DNA of 50,355 bases from Candidatus Parvarchaeota archaeon (GTDB taxonomy: Archaea; Nanobdellota; Nanobdellia; Parvarchaeales; Parvarchaeaceae): positions 1 to 50,355 of the forward strand of contig JAMCSP010000017.1 in the NCBI GenBank assembly GCA_023378865.1, read 5' to 3'. Position 1 is the stretch's first letter; each line of letters starts with the position of its first letter. Of the stretch, positions 9,741 to 18,988 are shown in pieces. A program made the translations under genes and the position numbers. The notes under the pieces were generated by a model that was given only the letters and a program-made list of their open reading frames with translations, made no database searches and was not told the DNA's origin.

Positions 9741-11843
9741 TTATTTATACATGCAATTATTTTGCAGTGAATAGTATATATTTTGCTGGCTTCCGCTTGG
9801 CAATGTTCCATTTCCCATACAGGGATAATATGTGTTTCCATTGTAAACTATTTTAGAACTGTTAAAGAATGAATTTTCATTAGTAGTGCTGAAATTTATT
9901 ATATTTGATGAAGAGGATTTAGCTATCCCTGCATATTTGACTGACCATAACACGCCTGCAGGCAAACCATGTTCTATAAAACTACTTGTGCAATTATACA
10001 CAGGAGAAAATACTATTGATTGTTCACTGCCAGTAGAAAGACTCCCACTGACCACACTTGGAGTATAATTTATTAAACACCCAGTATGAAGGTATTCCAG
10101 TGTAGGATAAAGCACGGTAAAACTGTTTGAACCTGTGGAAGAAAGAAACGTAATGGCAGAAGAATTTGATTCCTTTATATTTCCGTTATAATCTACACTC
10201 CAGTTCAGTCCATACGGTATACCTGTTTCATGGAAAGTAGCAAAACCTAAATTGCATGATGAGCTTGTTGAATACTGTACTTTAAAAATTGAACCTGCGG
10301 CAACGTAGCCGGATAATGGACAGGGGTAGTATGTACTACCTCCATAACTCACAGAATTTGCAGAGAAAGAGTAGTACCCTGGTGAATTAACAAACGTTAT
10401 ATTGGAACTGTATAATTCAGTTTTTTCTACTCCGTTTAATAAAACCGACCATGATGATCCGGAAGGAAGCCCTGCTTCTTGAAATGTTGTATAACATGTT
10501 TCAGATTCCCCATAAAACAAAGGTAGTGATGAACCTGATGAAAGGGTACCTGTAGACTGAACAGAGTACTTGTCAACACAGCCACTTGAATTCACGGATG
10601 GCTGAGCCACTATATATGAATAACTTCCGGTGGCAGTTGTAAAAGATATAAAACTTGACGTTGATGACACATTTGAACCGTCAAAATCTACCCACCACTT
10701 TGTTCCATAAGGTAATTGAAAAGCATCAAATATGGTCGTGCATACATTATTTGAATTGCAACTGTCTTCTGTAATAGCACTGCTCCAGTTTCCTATCTGT
10801 TCTACCGATATATTTGCAGGATTTGCCGGATCATAGGTAATATTGCTATAAGGCAGTATATTTTCTGAACTGTTCTCAGGAGTCCACGCTGTAACGTTCC
10901 AGTAACTAGATACAGGAAGCGCTCCTTTAACATCCAATGCACTTATTCCTCCAGAACAAATATTTGTCCAATCAACTGCTAATTCATACTCTCCGGGGGA
11001 AACATCTTCGGTTATCGGGCCAAAATGGCCTGCCGAATTACCTTCCCATGCAGTATCACCAAATACACTCGTCCATGCACCTCCCGGTAACGGTCTGTAA
11101 AAAACAGTAGTTCCATCATTTGTAAGAATCTCAAAGCTAACACCACTAGATAGGTATACGTCAGTAACGGCTGTATACCCTTGCGTATTATAAGGTTTTC
11201 CGCAGTCTACTAACCCATTATTTAAATCGCTCAATGAATTTGGAAACGGCAACGCAACTTTTCCTATAAAAACTCCGTTTGCATAATATTCCTGCGTTTG
11301 GAAGTTAACACCTATATAGGGGGTTGCGAATGCATACGCCACTGAAAACAAGTTTCTAACCTCCGTTGGTGCAGAACTAAGGTTTCGCGTAAAAATACCA
11401 TAGAGCGTGCCTTGAGCTACACCAGGCTCCTGTAATGCATTGTCAGGCAGATAATAATCTATCGTCATTTTTATACTGTATGTTGAGCCGCCAGTATAGG
11501 GACACGCATTTAACAGTGGAATAAGTAACTGCTCACCGTTTCTTACTGTAAAATCTACATTCCTGGATATAGTAGATCCATTTTGGAGAGTCATATTTAT
11601 TTTATTTATAGTTATAAGATGCCCCTCCGAATTGCCTACTATTATAAATAAACCTATATTCTGAAGGCATGTCTGACTGAGTATTGGCATACCTGCAAAC
11701 CCAGAATAACCGGCTGTAACATTAGCAGACGGATTAAATATTCCAAGATAATAAAGGGTAACGGCAACAATTACAATTATAAATATGGCCCAGCCATAGG
11801 TCATCATGTATTCCAATGCAGACTGTGCTTTGTGTATAACCAT
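9741..11843 (-). CDS. Class III signal peptide (pilin-like) secreted surface protein with four C-terminal ~80-aa repeats
   Basis: N-terminus HKAQSALEYMMTYGWAIFIIVIVAVTLYYLG; repeats with [F]xExG[LI]PxGxxWSVxxxG and terminal Cys; many NxS/T sequons. Confidence 0.88.
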   Translation of the reverse strand: MVIHKAQSALEYMMTYGWAIFIIVIVAVTLYYLGIFNPSANVTAGYSGFAGMPILSQTCLQNIGLFIIVGNSEGHLITINKINMTLQNGSTISRNVDFTVRNGEQLLIPLLNACPYTGGSTYSIKMTIDYYLPDNALQEPGVAQGTLYGIFTRNLSSAPTEVRNLFSVAYAFATPYIGVNFQTQEYYANGVFIGKVALPFPNSLSDLNNGLVDCGKPYNTQGYTAVTDVYLSSGVSFEILTNDGTTVFYRPLPGGAWTSVFGDTAWEGNSAGHFGPITEDVSPGEYELAVDWTNICSGGISALDVKGALPVSSYWNVTAWTPENSSENILPYSNITYDPANPANISVEQIGNWSSAITEDSCNSNNVCTTIFDAFQLPYGTKWWVDFDGSNVSSTSSFISFTTATGSYSYIVAQPSVNSSGCVDKYSVQSTGTLSSGSSLPLFYGESETCYTTFQEAGLPSGSSWSVLLNGVEKTELYSSNITFVNSPGYYSFSANSVSYGGSTYYPCPLSGYVAAGSIFKVQYSTSSSCNLGFATFHETGIPYGLNWSVDYNGNIKESNSSAITFLSSTGSNSFTVLYPTLEYLHTGCLINYTPSVVSGSLSTGSEQSIVFSPVYNCTSSFIEHGLPAGVLWSVKYAGIAKSSSSNIINFSTTNENSFFNSSKIVYNGNTYYPCMGNGTLPSGSQQNIYYSLQNNCMYK
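9753..10739 (-). repeat. Four tandem degenerate ~79-88 aa protein repeats within the pilin-like gene
   Basis: TTIFDAFQLPYGTKWWVDFDG / YTTFQEAGLPSGSSWSVLLNG / FATFHETGIPYGLNWSVDYNG / TSSFIEHGLPAGVLWSVKYAG. Confidence 0.88.
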
Positions 11844-11974
11844 AATACGATTATACAGAGCAATTTATTTAATAATTGCAGCCCAGACCTATATCAACCG
11901 GAAATACGGGTATGCGAATAAAAATAGGCACAATTTCATTACTTACGTAATTATAGCTAACAATGTCTAGTTTT

Positions 11975-12253
11975 TTATATTATATCTTCTTCCGCAACTA
12001 CCACAAAATCCCCTATGGAGATAACTGCACTGTACGGGATCTCTTCAAAGCCATTTTCATCCTTCTCGAACTGAAATGTATTAGCGTATGAGGTAGGATT
12101 CTTGACAGACAGATAAACCAGTTCTCCTGTTCTTACTTCATATATAAGATCCTGTACTATGCCTATCTTCTTTCCGCTCTTTCCTACAATGGTTTTACCG
12201 ACTATTGTTCTTGCATCTATTTTTTCTCCTTTAGTTACACCTGCCATAATCAA
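11975..12253 (-). CDS. PRC-barrel domain protein
   Basis: GKTIVGKSGKKIGIVQDLIYEVRTGELVYLSV...EEIPYSAVISIGDFVVV. Confidence 0.85.
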   Translation of the reverse strand: MIMAGVTKGEKIDARTIVGKTIVGKSGKKIGIVQDLIYEVRTGELVYLSVKNPTSYANTFQFEKDENGFEEIPYSAVISIGDFVVVAEEDII

Positions 12254-12310
12254 CCTCCTGATAGTTTTACTAATATTTTTATATTAATACATAATTAACT
12301 AATTCTTAAC

Positions 12311-12844
12311 TTAAAAAGCTTTTACATTATTAAAGAATATAAAGTACCTATCGTTTTCAATATAGCCACTTTCTACCGGATTTAAGCTGCTTAAATCTAT
12401 ATTCGATGACTTTAAGACTGAAATTATTAAACGGCCGTTTTCAGCAGTTAAATCGAACAGCTTTTTGATTGTACTTTCACGGTCTGTTTCTTCTATATCC
12501 TGCAGAACTGTTATGCAGAAAACAATATCAAACTTTCTATCAGAAGCGAAATCCTGTATCCTTTTCTTTACAACTGAAACGTTCTTAAATCCTTTTTTAA
12601 CAATCATATTAGCCATATCTGACGGCTCAATTGCGGTTATTTCATTTCTTGGCAGCAGTGATTCAAGTATGCCTGTGCCTGCACCAGCATCTAATATTCT
12701 ATCACTTTCTTTCACCTTTATTTTTGACAAAATAAACTGTATCTTGTTTTCCTGCTCCCTTAAATAAAGACTTTCATAGCTTTCACCTATAGAATTGTAA
12801 TAAACTATGGAGTCCATCTTAATATGATTTTGCAAAGTATGCAT
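12311..12844 (-). CDS. Class I SAM-dependent methyltransferase
   Basis: DRILDAGAGTGILESLLP...ITAIEPS...FDIVFCITVLQDI. Confidence 0.85.
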   Translation of the reverse strand: MHTLQNHIKMDSIVYYNSIGESYESLYLREQENKIQFILSKIKVKESDRILDAGAGTGILESLLPRNEITAIEPSDMANMIVKKGFKNVSVVKKRIQDFASDRKFDIVFCITVLQDIEETDRESTIKKLFDLTAENGRLIISVLKSSNIDLSSLNPVESGYIENDRYFIFFNNVKAF

Positions 12845-14252
12845 TTACCTTTGAATCATTTCCGCAAAATATACATTTCTTACTGATTAGTTCTTCATTT
12901 TCCAGAGGTATAAGTCTGGAAGTGGCCCCTGTTTCGTTTTTTATTTTTTCTTCGCATTCCGGAGTACCGCACCATGAAGCCTTTACTACGTATAAACTGT
13001 CTTTAACTTCTTTTACAAAACTTTCTTTTGAATCTTCTTCTTTTATCCTTTTTTTACTGTCTTCCCTGGCATTTTCAAGCATTTTTTCATGTATCTCTTC
13101 AATTTTTTCTTTTAATTTTTCTATTTCATCGAATGCAAGAGAGAACTGTTCATTGTTTATTCTTGTTTTCAAAGACAGGTTCTTTGAGTCCAATTCCCTT
13201 TTACCAATCTGTATTTTCAATGGCACGCCCTTTAGATCATATTCATTAAGCTTCCAGCCTGGAGAGTATTCCTCTCTGCTGTCAAGAAGTACTCTTATAT
13301 TCATTTCTTTTAGCTTGGACTCTATCTGTTTGCAATATTCAATAACAGCGTCTTTTTCCTCTTTGATAATAGGGATAATAACACATTGATAAGGCGCAAT
13401 GTGAGGAGAAAGAACTAGCCCCTTATTATCCCCGTGTACCAATAACATTACACCTATCGAACGCATTGAAATGCCCCATGAGGTTTGAAACGGGTACTGC
13501 AATTCGTTCTTTTCATCCAAAAACTTTATATCAAAAGGCTTTGAAAAATTCTGCCCAAGGTTATGCGAAGTCGCTGCCTGTGACATGAAATTATTCGGCA
13601 GAATCGCTTCTACTGTATAGGTAGTAACCGCACCAGCAAACTTTTCACTCTCGCTTTTTCTACCGGCTAATACAGGAACTGCAAGCATCTCTTCAAGGAA
13701 CTGCTTGTAAAAATTCAAAATATCTCTTGCATTTTTGTCAGCTTCCTCGTTAGTTCTAAAGACACAGTGGCCTTCCTGCCACAGGTTTTCTCTTCCTCTT
13801 AAAAGCAACCTTGTCTCCTTGGTTTCCCACCTGACCATTGTATTCCACTGATTTATAAGTAAGGGTAAATCCCTGTAGCTTTTTATCCACTTTGCATAGC
13901 TATCATACATTATAGTTTCGGAGGTTGGCCTTATGGCAAGCTTTTCATCAAGTTTAGTATCTCCCCCCATTGTTACCCATGCTACCTCTGGATTAAAACC
14001 GGCTATGTGCTCCTTTTCTTTTGACAGTATACTTTCCGGTATTAAAAGCGGAAAATATGCGTTTTTTACGCCTACTGACTTAAACTTGCTGTCTAAGTAA
14101 CTTACACTTCTCTCCCACATTTCATAGCCATAAGGACGATAAACTGCGAAGCCCTTTACTGCTGAGAAATCAAGCATTTCTGATTTAATGACGACTTGAT
14201 TATACCATGAAATTAAATCACTTTCTTTCTTTATTTCTATCCCTTCAGCCAT
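12819..14252 (-). CDS. proS: Prolyl-tRNA synthetase
   Basis: VKGFAVYRPYGYEMWE...AIRPTSETIMYDSYAKWIKSYRDLPLLINQWNTMVRWE...LLLRGRENLWQEGHCVF. Confidence 0.96.
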   Translation of the reverse strand: MAEGIEIKKESDLISWYNQVVIKSEMLDFSAVKGFAVYRPYGYEMWERSVSYLDSKFKSVGVKNAYFPLLIPESILSKEKEHIAGFNPEVAWVTMGGDTKLDEKLAIRPTSETIMYDSYAKWIKSYRDLPLLINQWNTMVRWETKETRLLLRGRENLWQEGHCVFRTNEEADKNARDILNFYKQFLEEMLAVPVLAGRKSESEKFAGAVTTYTVEAILPNNFMSQAATSHNLGQNFSKPFDIKFLDEKNELQYPFQTSWGISMRSIGVMLLVHGDNKGLVLSPHIAPYQCVIIPIIKEEKDAVIEYCKQIESKLKEMNIRVLLDSREEYSPGWKLNEYDLKGVPLKIQIGKRELDSKNLSLKTRINNEQFSLAFDEIEKLKEKIEEIHEKMLENAREDSKKRIKEEDSKESFVKEVKDSLYVVKASWCGTPECEEKIKNETGATSRLIPLENEELISKKCIFCGNDSKVNAYFAKSY

Positions 14253-14355
14253 TAGTTTTTAATGGTGTTTTAATTAATAAATCTTACCGCCTTTACCAAT
14301 AAAAACCGTAGTTGCAAAGAAAGTATAAAAACAAGTAGTTATTACTTTTATCTAT

Positions 14356-17079
14356 ATGTCAAAATATGAATTTGAAGAAATAGAAAAGAAGTGGAGAAAC
14401 ATATACGAAGAAAAGAAGCTTTATGAAGCTGACGCTGACGAAAATAGAGAAAAATTCTTTGTAACTGTCCCTGTTATGTATCCAGATGGAAGACTACACA
14501 CAGGGCATATGTATACATGGACAAGAGCTGACATATTCGCAAGATTCCAGAGGATGAAAGGAAAGAATGTTCTGTTTCCGCAGGGCTTTCACATGACTGG
14601 CGGACCGATGGCAGGAATGTCTCTGCGTCTGAAGAATGGAGATGAAAAGGCAATAAAGATTATGAGAGACCAGGGGGCAACCGAAGAAGACATAAAAAAA
14701 TTTGCAGGCAACCCTCTAGAACTAGGTTTGTTCTTTGGAAAAACGTACAAAAGTGACTTTAATTTAGTTGGAACCTCAATAGACTGGAGAAGAAATTTTA
14801 TATTATCATACACTGAACAATATTCTAAATTCGTAGAATGGCAGTTTCGTAAACTAAGAGAGCTGGGATACATAACGCAGGGCAGCCATCCAGTAATATG
14901 GTGTCCAAGAGAAAATACTTCGTTGGGAGATCACGACAGGGCAGAAGGTGAAGGGGAAAGCCCAATCGAATTCACCATAATAAAATTTAAAGTCGATAAT
15001 TTAATACTGCCGGCAGCGACTTTAAGGCCTGAAACAATATATGGAGTAAGCAATCTTTGGGTAAATGAGAAAGGAGAATACAGGAAAGTAAGATTTTCCA
15101 ATGGTGAAGAATGGATTGTTTCTAAGGAATTCACTGAAAAATTGCCATTTCAAAAGAATGTAGCAGAGAAAATAGAGGACTTTAATATTTCAGAGCTTAC
15201 TGGAAAAAACGCTTTAAACCCAATAGATAATGAAGAAGTTCCGATTCTAAATGCAGAGTTTGTGAAAACGGACAGAAATACCGGCATAGTAATGAGCGTG
15301 CCGATGCATGCTCCTTTTGATTATGTTTATTACAGCAAGAAGAAAACAGAAATAAAACTAAAGGAGCCTCGTAAGATAATAGACGTAAAAACAAACCCTG
15401 ATTTGATGGAAGAAGCGATTAAACGCTTTGGAACATCAGATGAAAAAGAGCTTGAAAACGCAACTAAATACGTGTATAAAACTGAATTTAACTACGGAAT
15501 ATTAAATGAAAGTAATGGCCCATTAAGCGGAAAGCCGGTAAAGGAAGCAAAGGAATATGCAATTGAACTGATAAAAGAAAAAAACGCTTATGACAATTTC
15601 TATGAAACATCTGGTGAGGTTATATGCAGATGCGGTGCAAAAGGACTTATAAAACTTGTTGAAAACCAGTGGTTTATAAGGTATTCCGATAAGCAGCTTA
15701 AGGAAAAGACCATAGACTGGATCCAAAAAATGGATGTAAGGCCTGAAGAAGCAAAGGCGCAGATAATAAACGCTGTTTATAACATGGAGGATAAAGCTGC
15801 AACCAGAAACGGCGGATTAGGCACTCCTTTGCCATGGGACAAGAACTGGCTTATAGAACCGCTTAGTGACTCTACAATCTATATGGCTTATTACACATTT
15901 GCGCACATAATAAAAGAAATGAAGCCGGAAGATATAACGGACGACATATTTGATTACATACTTTTAGACAAAAAACCAGATAAAACCCCTTCAGAAAACA
16001 TTGAAAAAATGAAGAGGGAGTTTGAGTACTGGTATCCATTGGATTTAAGGGTTACAGCCAAGGAATTGATAACGAACCACATTGCTTTCTTTATAATGAC
16101 GCATGTGGCAATTTTCAACAAGGATAAATGGCCAAGAGGCCTGGGAATAAACGGATGGCTTACTGTAAATGGAAAGAAAATGAGCAAATCAAAGGGAAAT
16201 ACAATGACAATAGACTACGTAGTAAACAATTACGGAGCAGATTCTGCCAGACTGATAGCCTCGGCATCAAACGGCATGGATGATGCGGCTTGGGATCTGA
16301 ATAATATAAACGGATTTAAGCAGAAGATAGAGTTCATACTTGAACTTACTGAGATAATAGATAGCTTTTCCGGAGAAAGAAAACTTGTAGACGAATTCTT
16401 GCTGTCAAAGATAAACTACCTCATAGAAAACAGTGAGAAGGAATACAACGCAATGAAATACAAAAACTCATTGAATTATTCCTTCTTTGAATTCATAGAA
16501 AACATAAAAAGCTACATAGATTATGGCGGAAACAACAAAGATACCCTGATGTATGCGATAACCGTTTTTTCAAAACTGAATCATCCTCTTTTCCCGTTCG
16601 TAACAGAAGAAATAAACAATGCCCTTAATAAAGGAGAGCTTCTGGAAAGATATCAAAGCTGGCCTGAAATCAAGGGAGATTACAAAAATGAGCTTGTAGA
16701 AAATGAATTTGAGGTGTTAAAACAGACAGTAAATGACATAAACAACCTTGTAAACCTTATAAACAAAGAACCAAAGGAAATAGTAATAGGAATAGCTGAA
16801 AAAGAAAAATTCGAAGTATACAACAAGATAGAGGAGATAACACACAGAAGCCGGGACTTAAAAGAGATAAGAAAAGAGGTGCCTGTAAATGACTTTGTGA
16901 ATAAACTGCTTAAAAATCCGAAGAGACTACCAAACAAAAAACTTGACTACGAACTTGAGATGAAGATTTTCACTGAATCAAAAGACAAATTAAAAGAGAT
17001 GTATAGTGCAGAAATAAAAATAGAGGAAAGCAAAGAAGACAAGGCCTTTCCCGGAAAGCCTATGCTAATAATAAAATGA
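14356..17079 (+). CDS. leuS: Leucyl-tRNA synthetase (archaeal type)
   Basis: YPDGRLHTGHMYTWTRADIFARFQRMKGKNVLFPQGFHMTGGP; GKKMSKSKGNTM. Confidence 0.96.
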   Translation: MSKYEFEEIEKKWRNIYEEKKLYEADADENREKFFVTVPVMYPDGRLHTGHMYTWTRADIFARFQRMKGKNVLFPQGFHMTGGPMAGMSLRLKNGDEKAIKIMRDQGATEEDIKKFAGNPLELGLFFGKTYKSDFNLVGTSIDWRRNFILSYTEQYSKFVEWQFRKLRELGYITQGSHPVIWCPRENTSLGDHDRAEGEGESPIEFTIIKFKVDNLILPAATLRPETIYGVSNLWVNEKGEYRKVRFSNGEEWIVSKEFTEKLPFQKNVAEKIEDFNISELTGKNALNPIDNEEVPILNAEFVKTDRNTGIVMSVPMHAPFDYVYYSKKKTEIKLKEPRKIIDVKTNPDLMEEAIKRFGTSDEKELENATKYVYKTEFNYGILNESNGPLSGKPVKEAKEYAIELIKEKNAYDNFYETSGEVICRCGAKGLIKLVENQWFIRYSDKQLKEKTIDWIQKMDVRPEEAKAQIINAVYNMEDKAATRNGGLGTPLPWDKNWLIEPLSDSTIYMAYYTFAHIIKEMKPEDITDDIFDYILLDKKPDKTPSENIEKMKREFEYWYPLDLRVTAKELITNHIAFFIMTHVAIFNKDKWPRGLGINGWLTVNGKKMSKSKGNTMTIDYVVNNYGADSARLIASASNGMDDAAWDLNNINGFKQKIEFILELTEIIDSFSGERKLVDEFLLSKINYLIENSEKEYNAMKYKNSLNYSFFEFIENIKSYIDYGGNNKDTLMYAITVFSKLNHPLFPFVTEEINNALNKGELLERYQSWPEIKGDYKNELVENEFEVLKQTVNDINNLVNLINKEPKEIVIGIAEKEKFEVYNKIEEITHRSRDLKEIRKEVPVNDFVNKLLKNPKRLPNKKLDYELEMKIFTESKDKLKEMYSAEIKIEESKEDKAFPGKPMLIIK

Positions 17080-17240
17080 GATGGACTTACCTTTCAGCAA
17101 TAAGCCTTTTGACCTTAATTATAAGTTTGCTGCTTATCTTTGTATTCCATATATTCATATTCATACTGTTTTTATTCTTTCCATTCTTTAGTTTATTCAG
17201 GAGAAAAAATGGAAAAAGGAAGACTAAACAGAGGTTTTGA
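17076..17240 (+). CDS. Small 54-aa hydrophobic (transmembrane) protein
   Basis: ATG overlaps leuS TGA (ATGA). MRWTYLSAISLLTLIISLLLIFVFHIFIFILFLFFPFFSLFRRKNGKRKTKQRF; below the ORF-track length cutoff; overlaps trm5 start. Confidence 0.5.
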   Translation: MRWTYLSAISLLTLIISLLLIFVFHIFIFILFLFFPFFSLFRRKNGKRKTKQRF

Positions 17241-17985
17241 CATTATAGGCGATATAGCCATAGTAAAATTCGATGGCAGGCTTCCAAAAAAGGAAAAGCT
17301 GAAAGCAGTAAGGGAAATCCTGAAAAGAAACAGAAATATCAAAACTGTATTTGAAAAAATAGGAGCTACCCAGGGAGAAGAAAGAGTACCAAAATTAAGA
17401 AAATTGCTTGGGGGAAAAAGCATTACTTTACACAGGGAAAACGGCTGTTCATTTTATGTAGACGTAAAGAAGGTATACTTTTCGCCGAGAATGGGAAGCG
17501 AAAGACTTAGAATCATAGAAAAGGTAAAAAAAAGTGAAAAGGTACTTGATATGTTCTGCGGCGTCGGCCCATTCGCAGTTCCGATTGCAAAAAAAGCAAG
17601 CAAGGTAACAGCAATAGACATAAACAAAAATGCTATAAACCTGCTAAAGAAGAACATAAAATTAAACAAACTATCAAACATTGAATATTACTGCGGAGAT
17701 TCCAGTAAAATCGTCAAAAAGCTAAAAGATAAATTTGACAGAGTGATAATGAATTTTCCGTTATATTCATACAAATTCCTCGGAGAGGCGGTTAAAAAAT
17801 GCAGCGAGAGTTCAGTTATCCACCTTTATTCATTCATAAAGGATGAAGATACTGGCGCTATAGAAGAGAAAATAATGAAAACATGCGGCAGGAAATTCAA
17901 AAAAATAAAAATCGAAAAACACAGGGCAGGAGAAGTTGCTCCATTCCTTGAAAGGATCTGTTTTGATATTTATCTGAACAATTAA
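17209..17985 (+). CDS. trm5: tRNA (guanine37-N1)-methyltransferase, Trm5 family
   Basis: FDIIGDIAIVKFDG...YFSPRMGSERLRI...VLDMFCGVGPFAVPIAKKASKVTAIDINKNAI...DRVIMNFPLYSYKFL. ATG 17209 preceded by AGGAG is preferred over the longer track start at 17140. Confidence 0.9.
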   Translation: MEKGRLNRGFDIIGDIAIVKFDGRLPKKEKLKAVREILKRNRNIKTVFEKIGATQGEERVPKLRKLLGGKSITLHRENGCSFYVDVKKVYFSPRMGSERLRIIEKVKKSEKVLDMFCGVGPFAVPIAKKASKVTAIDINKNAINLLKKNIKLNKLSNIEYYCGDSSKIVKKLKDKFDRVIMNFPLYSYKFLGEAVKKCSESSVIHLYSFIKDEDTGAIEEKIMKTCGRKFKKIKIEKHRAGEVAPFLERICFDIYLNN

Positions 17986-18011
17986 GTTCCGCCAAGCTGT
18001 TTAGCTTTAAA

Positions 18012-18986
18012 TTATGAGTAATACAAATCCCATCTTGGAGCGTAAAAATCAATTTTTGGAAAGCTTGTCTTAAAACCGTAACAACTATAAACCATTATGT
18101 TTTTTACGTATTTTAGGAGGGACCAATTCTGCTTCTTTATTTTATTTAGAACTAGGTCTGCTGCAGCTATAGACTCGAAAAAATGATAGAGTTCTTCTTT
18201 CTTAAGCACCTGAGGCGCTTTTTCGGCTAACCAAATTTCAAAGTTCTTTGCCTCTGTATCTGATGCAAAGTATATTTCTGTGTTTTCTATTTTACCCGAG
18301 AAAACTGCCGTTATTTTTTCAAATATTGAATCATCTGAATTTCTGAAGGTATTTAGATGATTTGAACTTGTTATGCATACTGTATTAAGATCGGTTATTA
18401 CACTGGCTATATTCCCTTTTGCCCCCATTACAATGCTATCAATTAAACTTTCGTTTACTTTAAGCTTATTGTAAACAGCTAGTTTCAAAGCAAAAACCTT
18501 CAATACTCTGTTATTAAGTTTGTAAAATCTTGTAATTTCATAAGCTGAAAGATACTTTTTGTATTTGCTACGGAAGATATCACCAGTTTCAGATTCAAAT
18601 ATTATTATGGAATCGCTTGCTATTGAATTAAGTTTCTGCAATATTGAAGGATCTACTGACAGCAATTTCTCTATGTCTTCAATGTAAATAACCTTCTTAT
18701 TCTGCTGAAAAAGCGATTTAGAAACTGCAACTTTCTTTATGCTTTCCAGCATTAAAGAAGAAACACTCTGCGTGTCATCAACCAATTCATATAGATTTAT
18801 AACTTCAAACGTAGCACCTATCTCATTTGCAATCGCTTCTGCCAAAAAATTTTTTCCAGTTCCCGCCGGGCCATTAAATATAAAGCGAGATTTCCCATTC
18901 TTTATAGCAGTTAATACTTTTGAAGGGATGCTGTTGGAATAATTTTCTACAAACATTTTTATCTCTGGTTTGAAAAGGGACAGCAT
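18012..18986 (-). CDS. Divergent replication factor C large subunit-like AAA+ protein
   Basis: FIFNGPAGTGKNFLAEAIANEIGA; VIYIEDIEKL; immediately downstream of rfcS. Confidence 0.6.
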   Translation of the reverse strand: MLSLFKPEIKMFVENYSNSIPSKVLTAIKNGKSRFIFNGPAGTGKNFLAEAIANEIGATFEVINLYELVDDTQSVSSLMLESIKKVAVSKSLFQQNKKVIYIEDIEKLLSVDPSILQKLNSIASDSIIIFESETGDIFRSKYKKYLSAYEITRFYKLNNRVLKVFALKLAVYNKLKVNESLIDSIVMGAKGNIASVITDLNTVCITSSNHLNTFRNSDDSIFEKITAVFSGKIENTEIYFASDTEAKNFEIWLAEKAPQVLKKEELYHFFESIAAADLVLNKIKKQNWSLLKYVKNIMVYSCYGFKTSFPKIDFYAPRWDLYYS

Positions 18987-18988
18987 AA

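Noticed and set aside
17140-17208. Extended N-terminus of Trm5 in the ORF track (MYSIYSYSYCFYSFHSLVYSGEK)
   Set aside because: Aberrant composition; ATG 17209 has an SD-like AGGAG and the conserved domain starts soon after.
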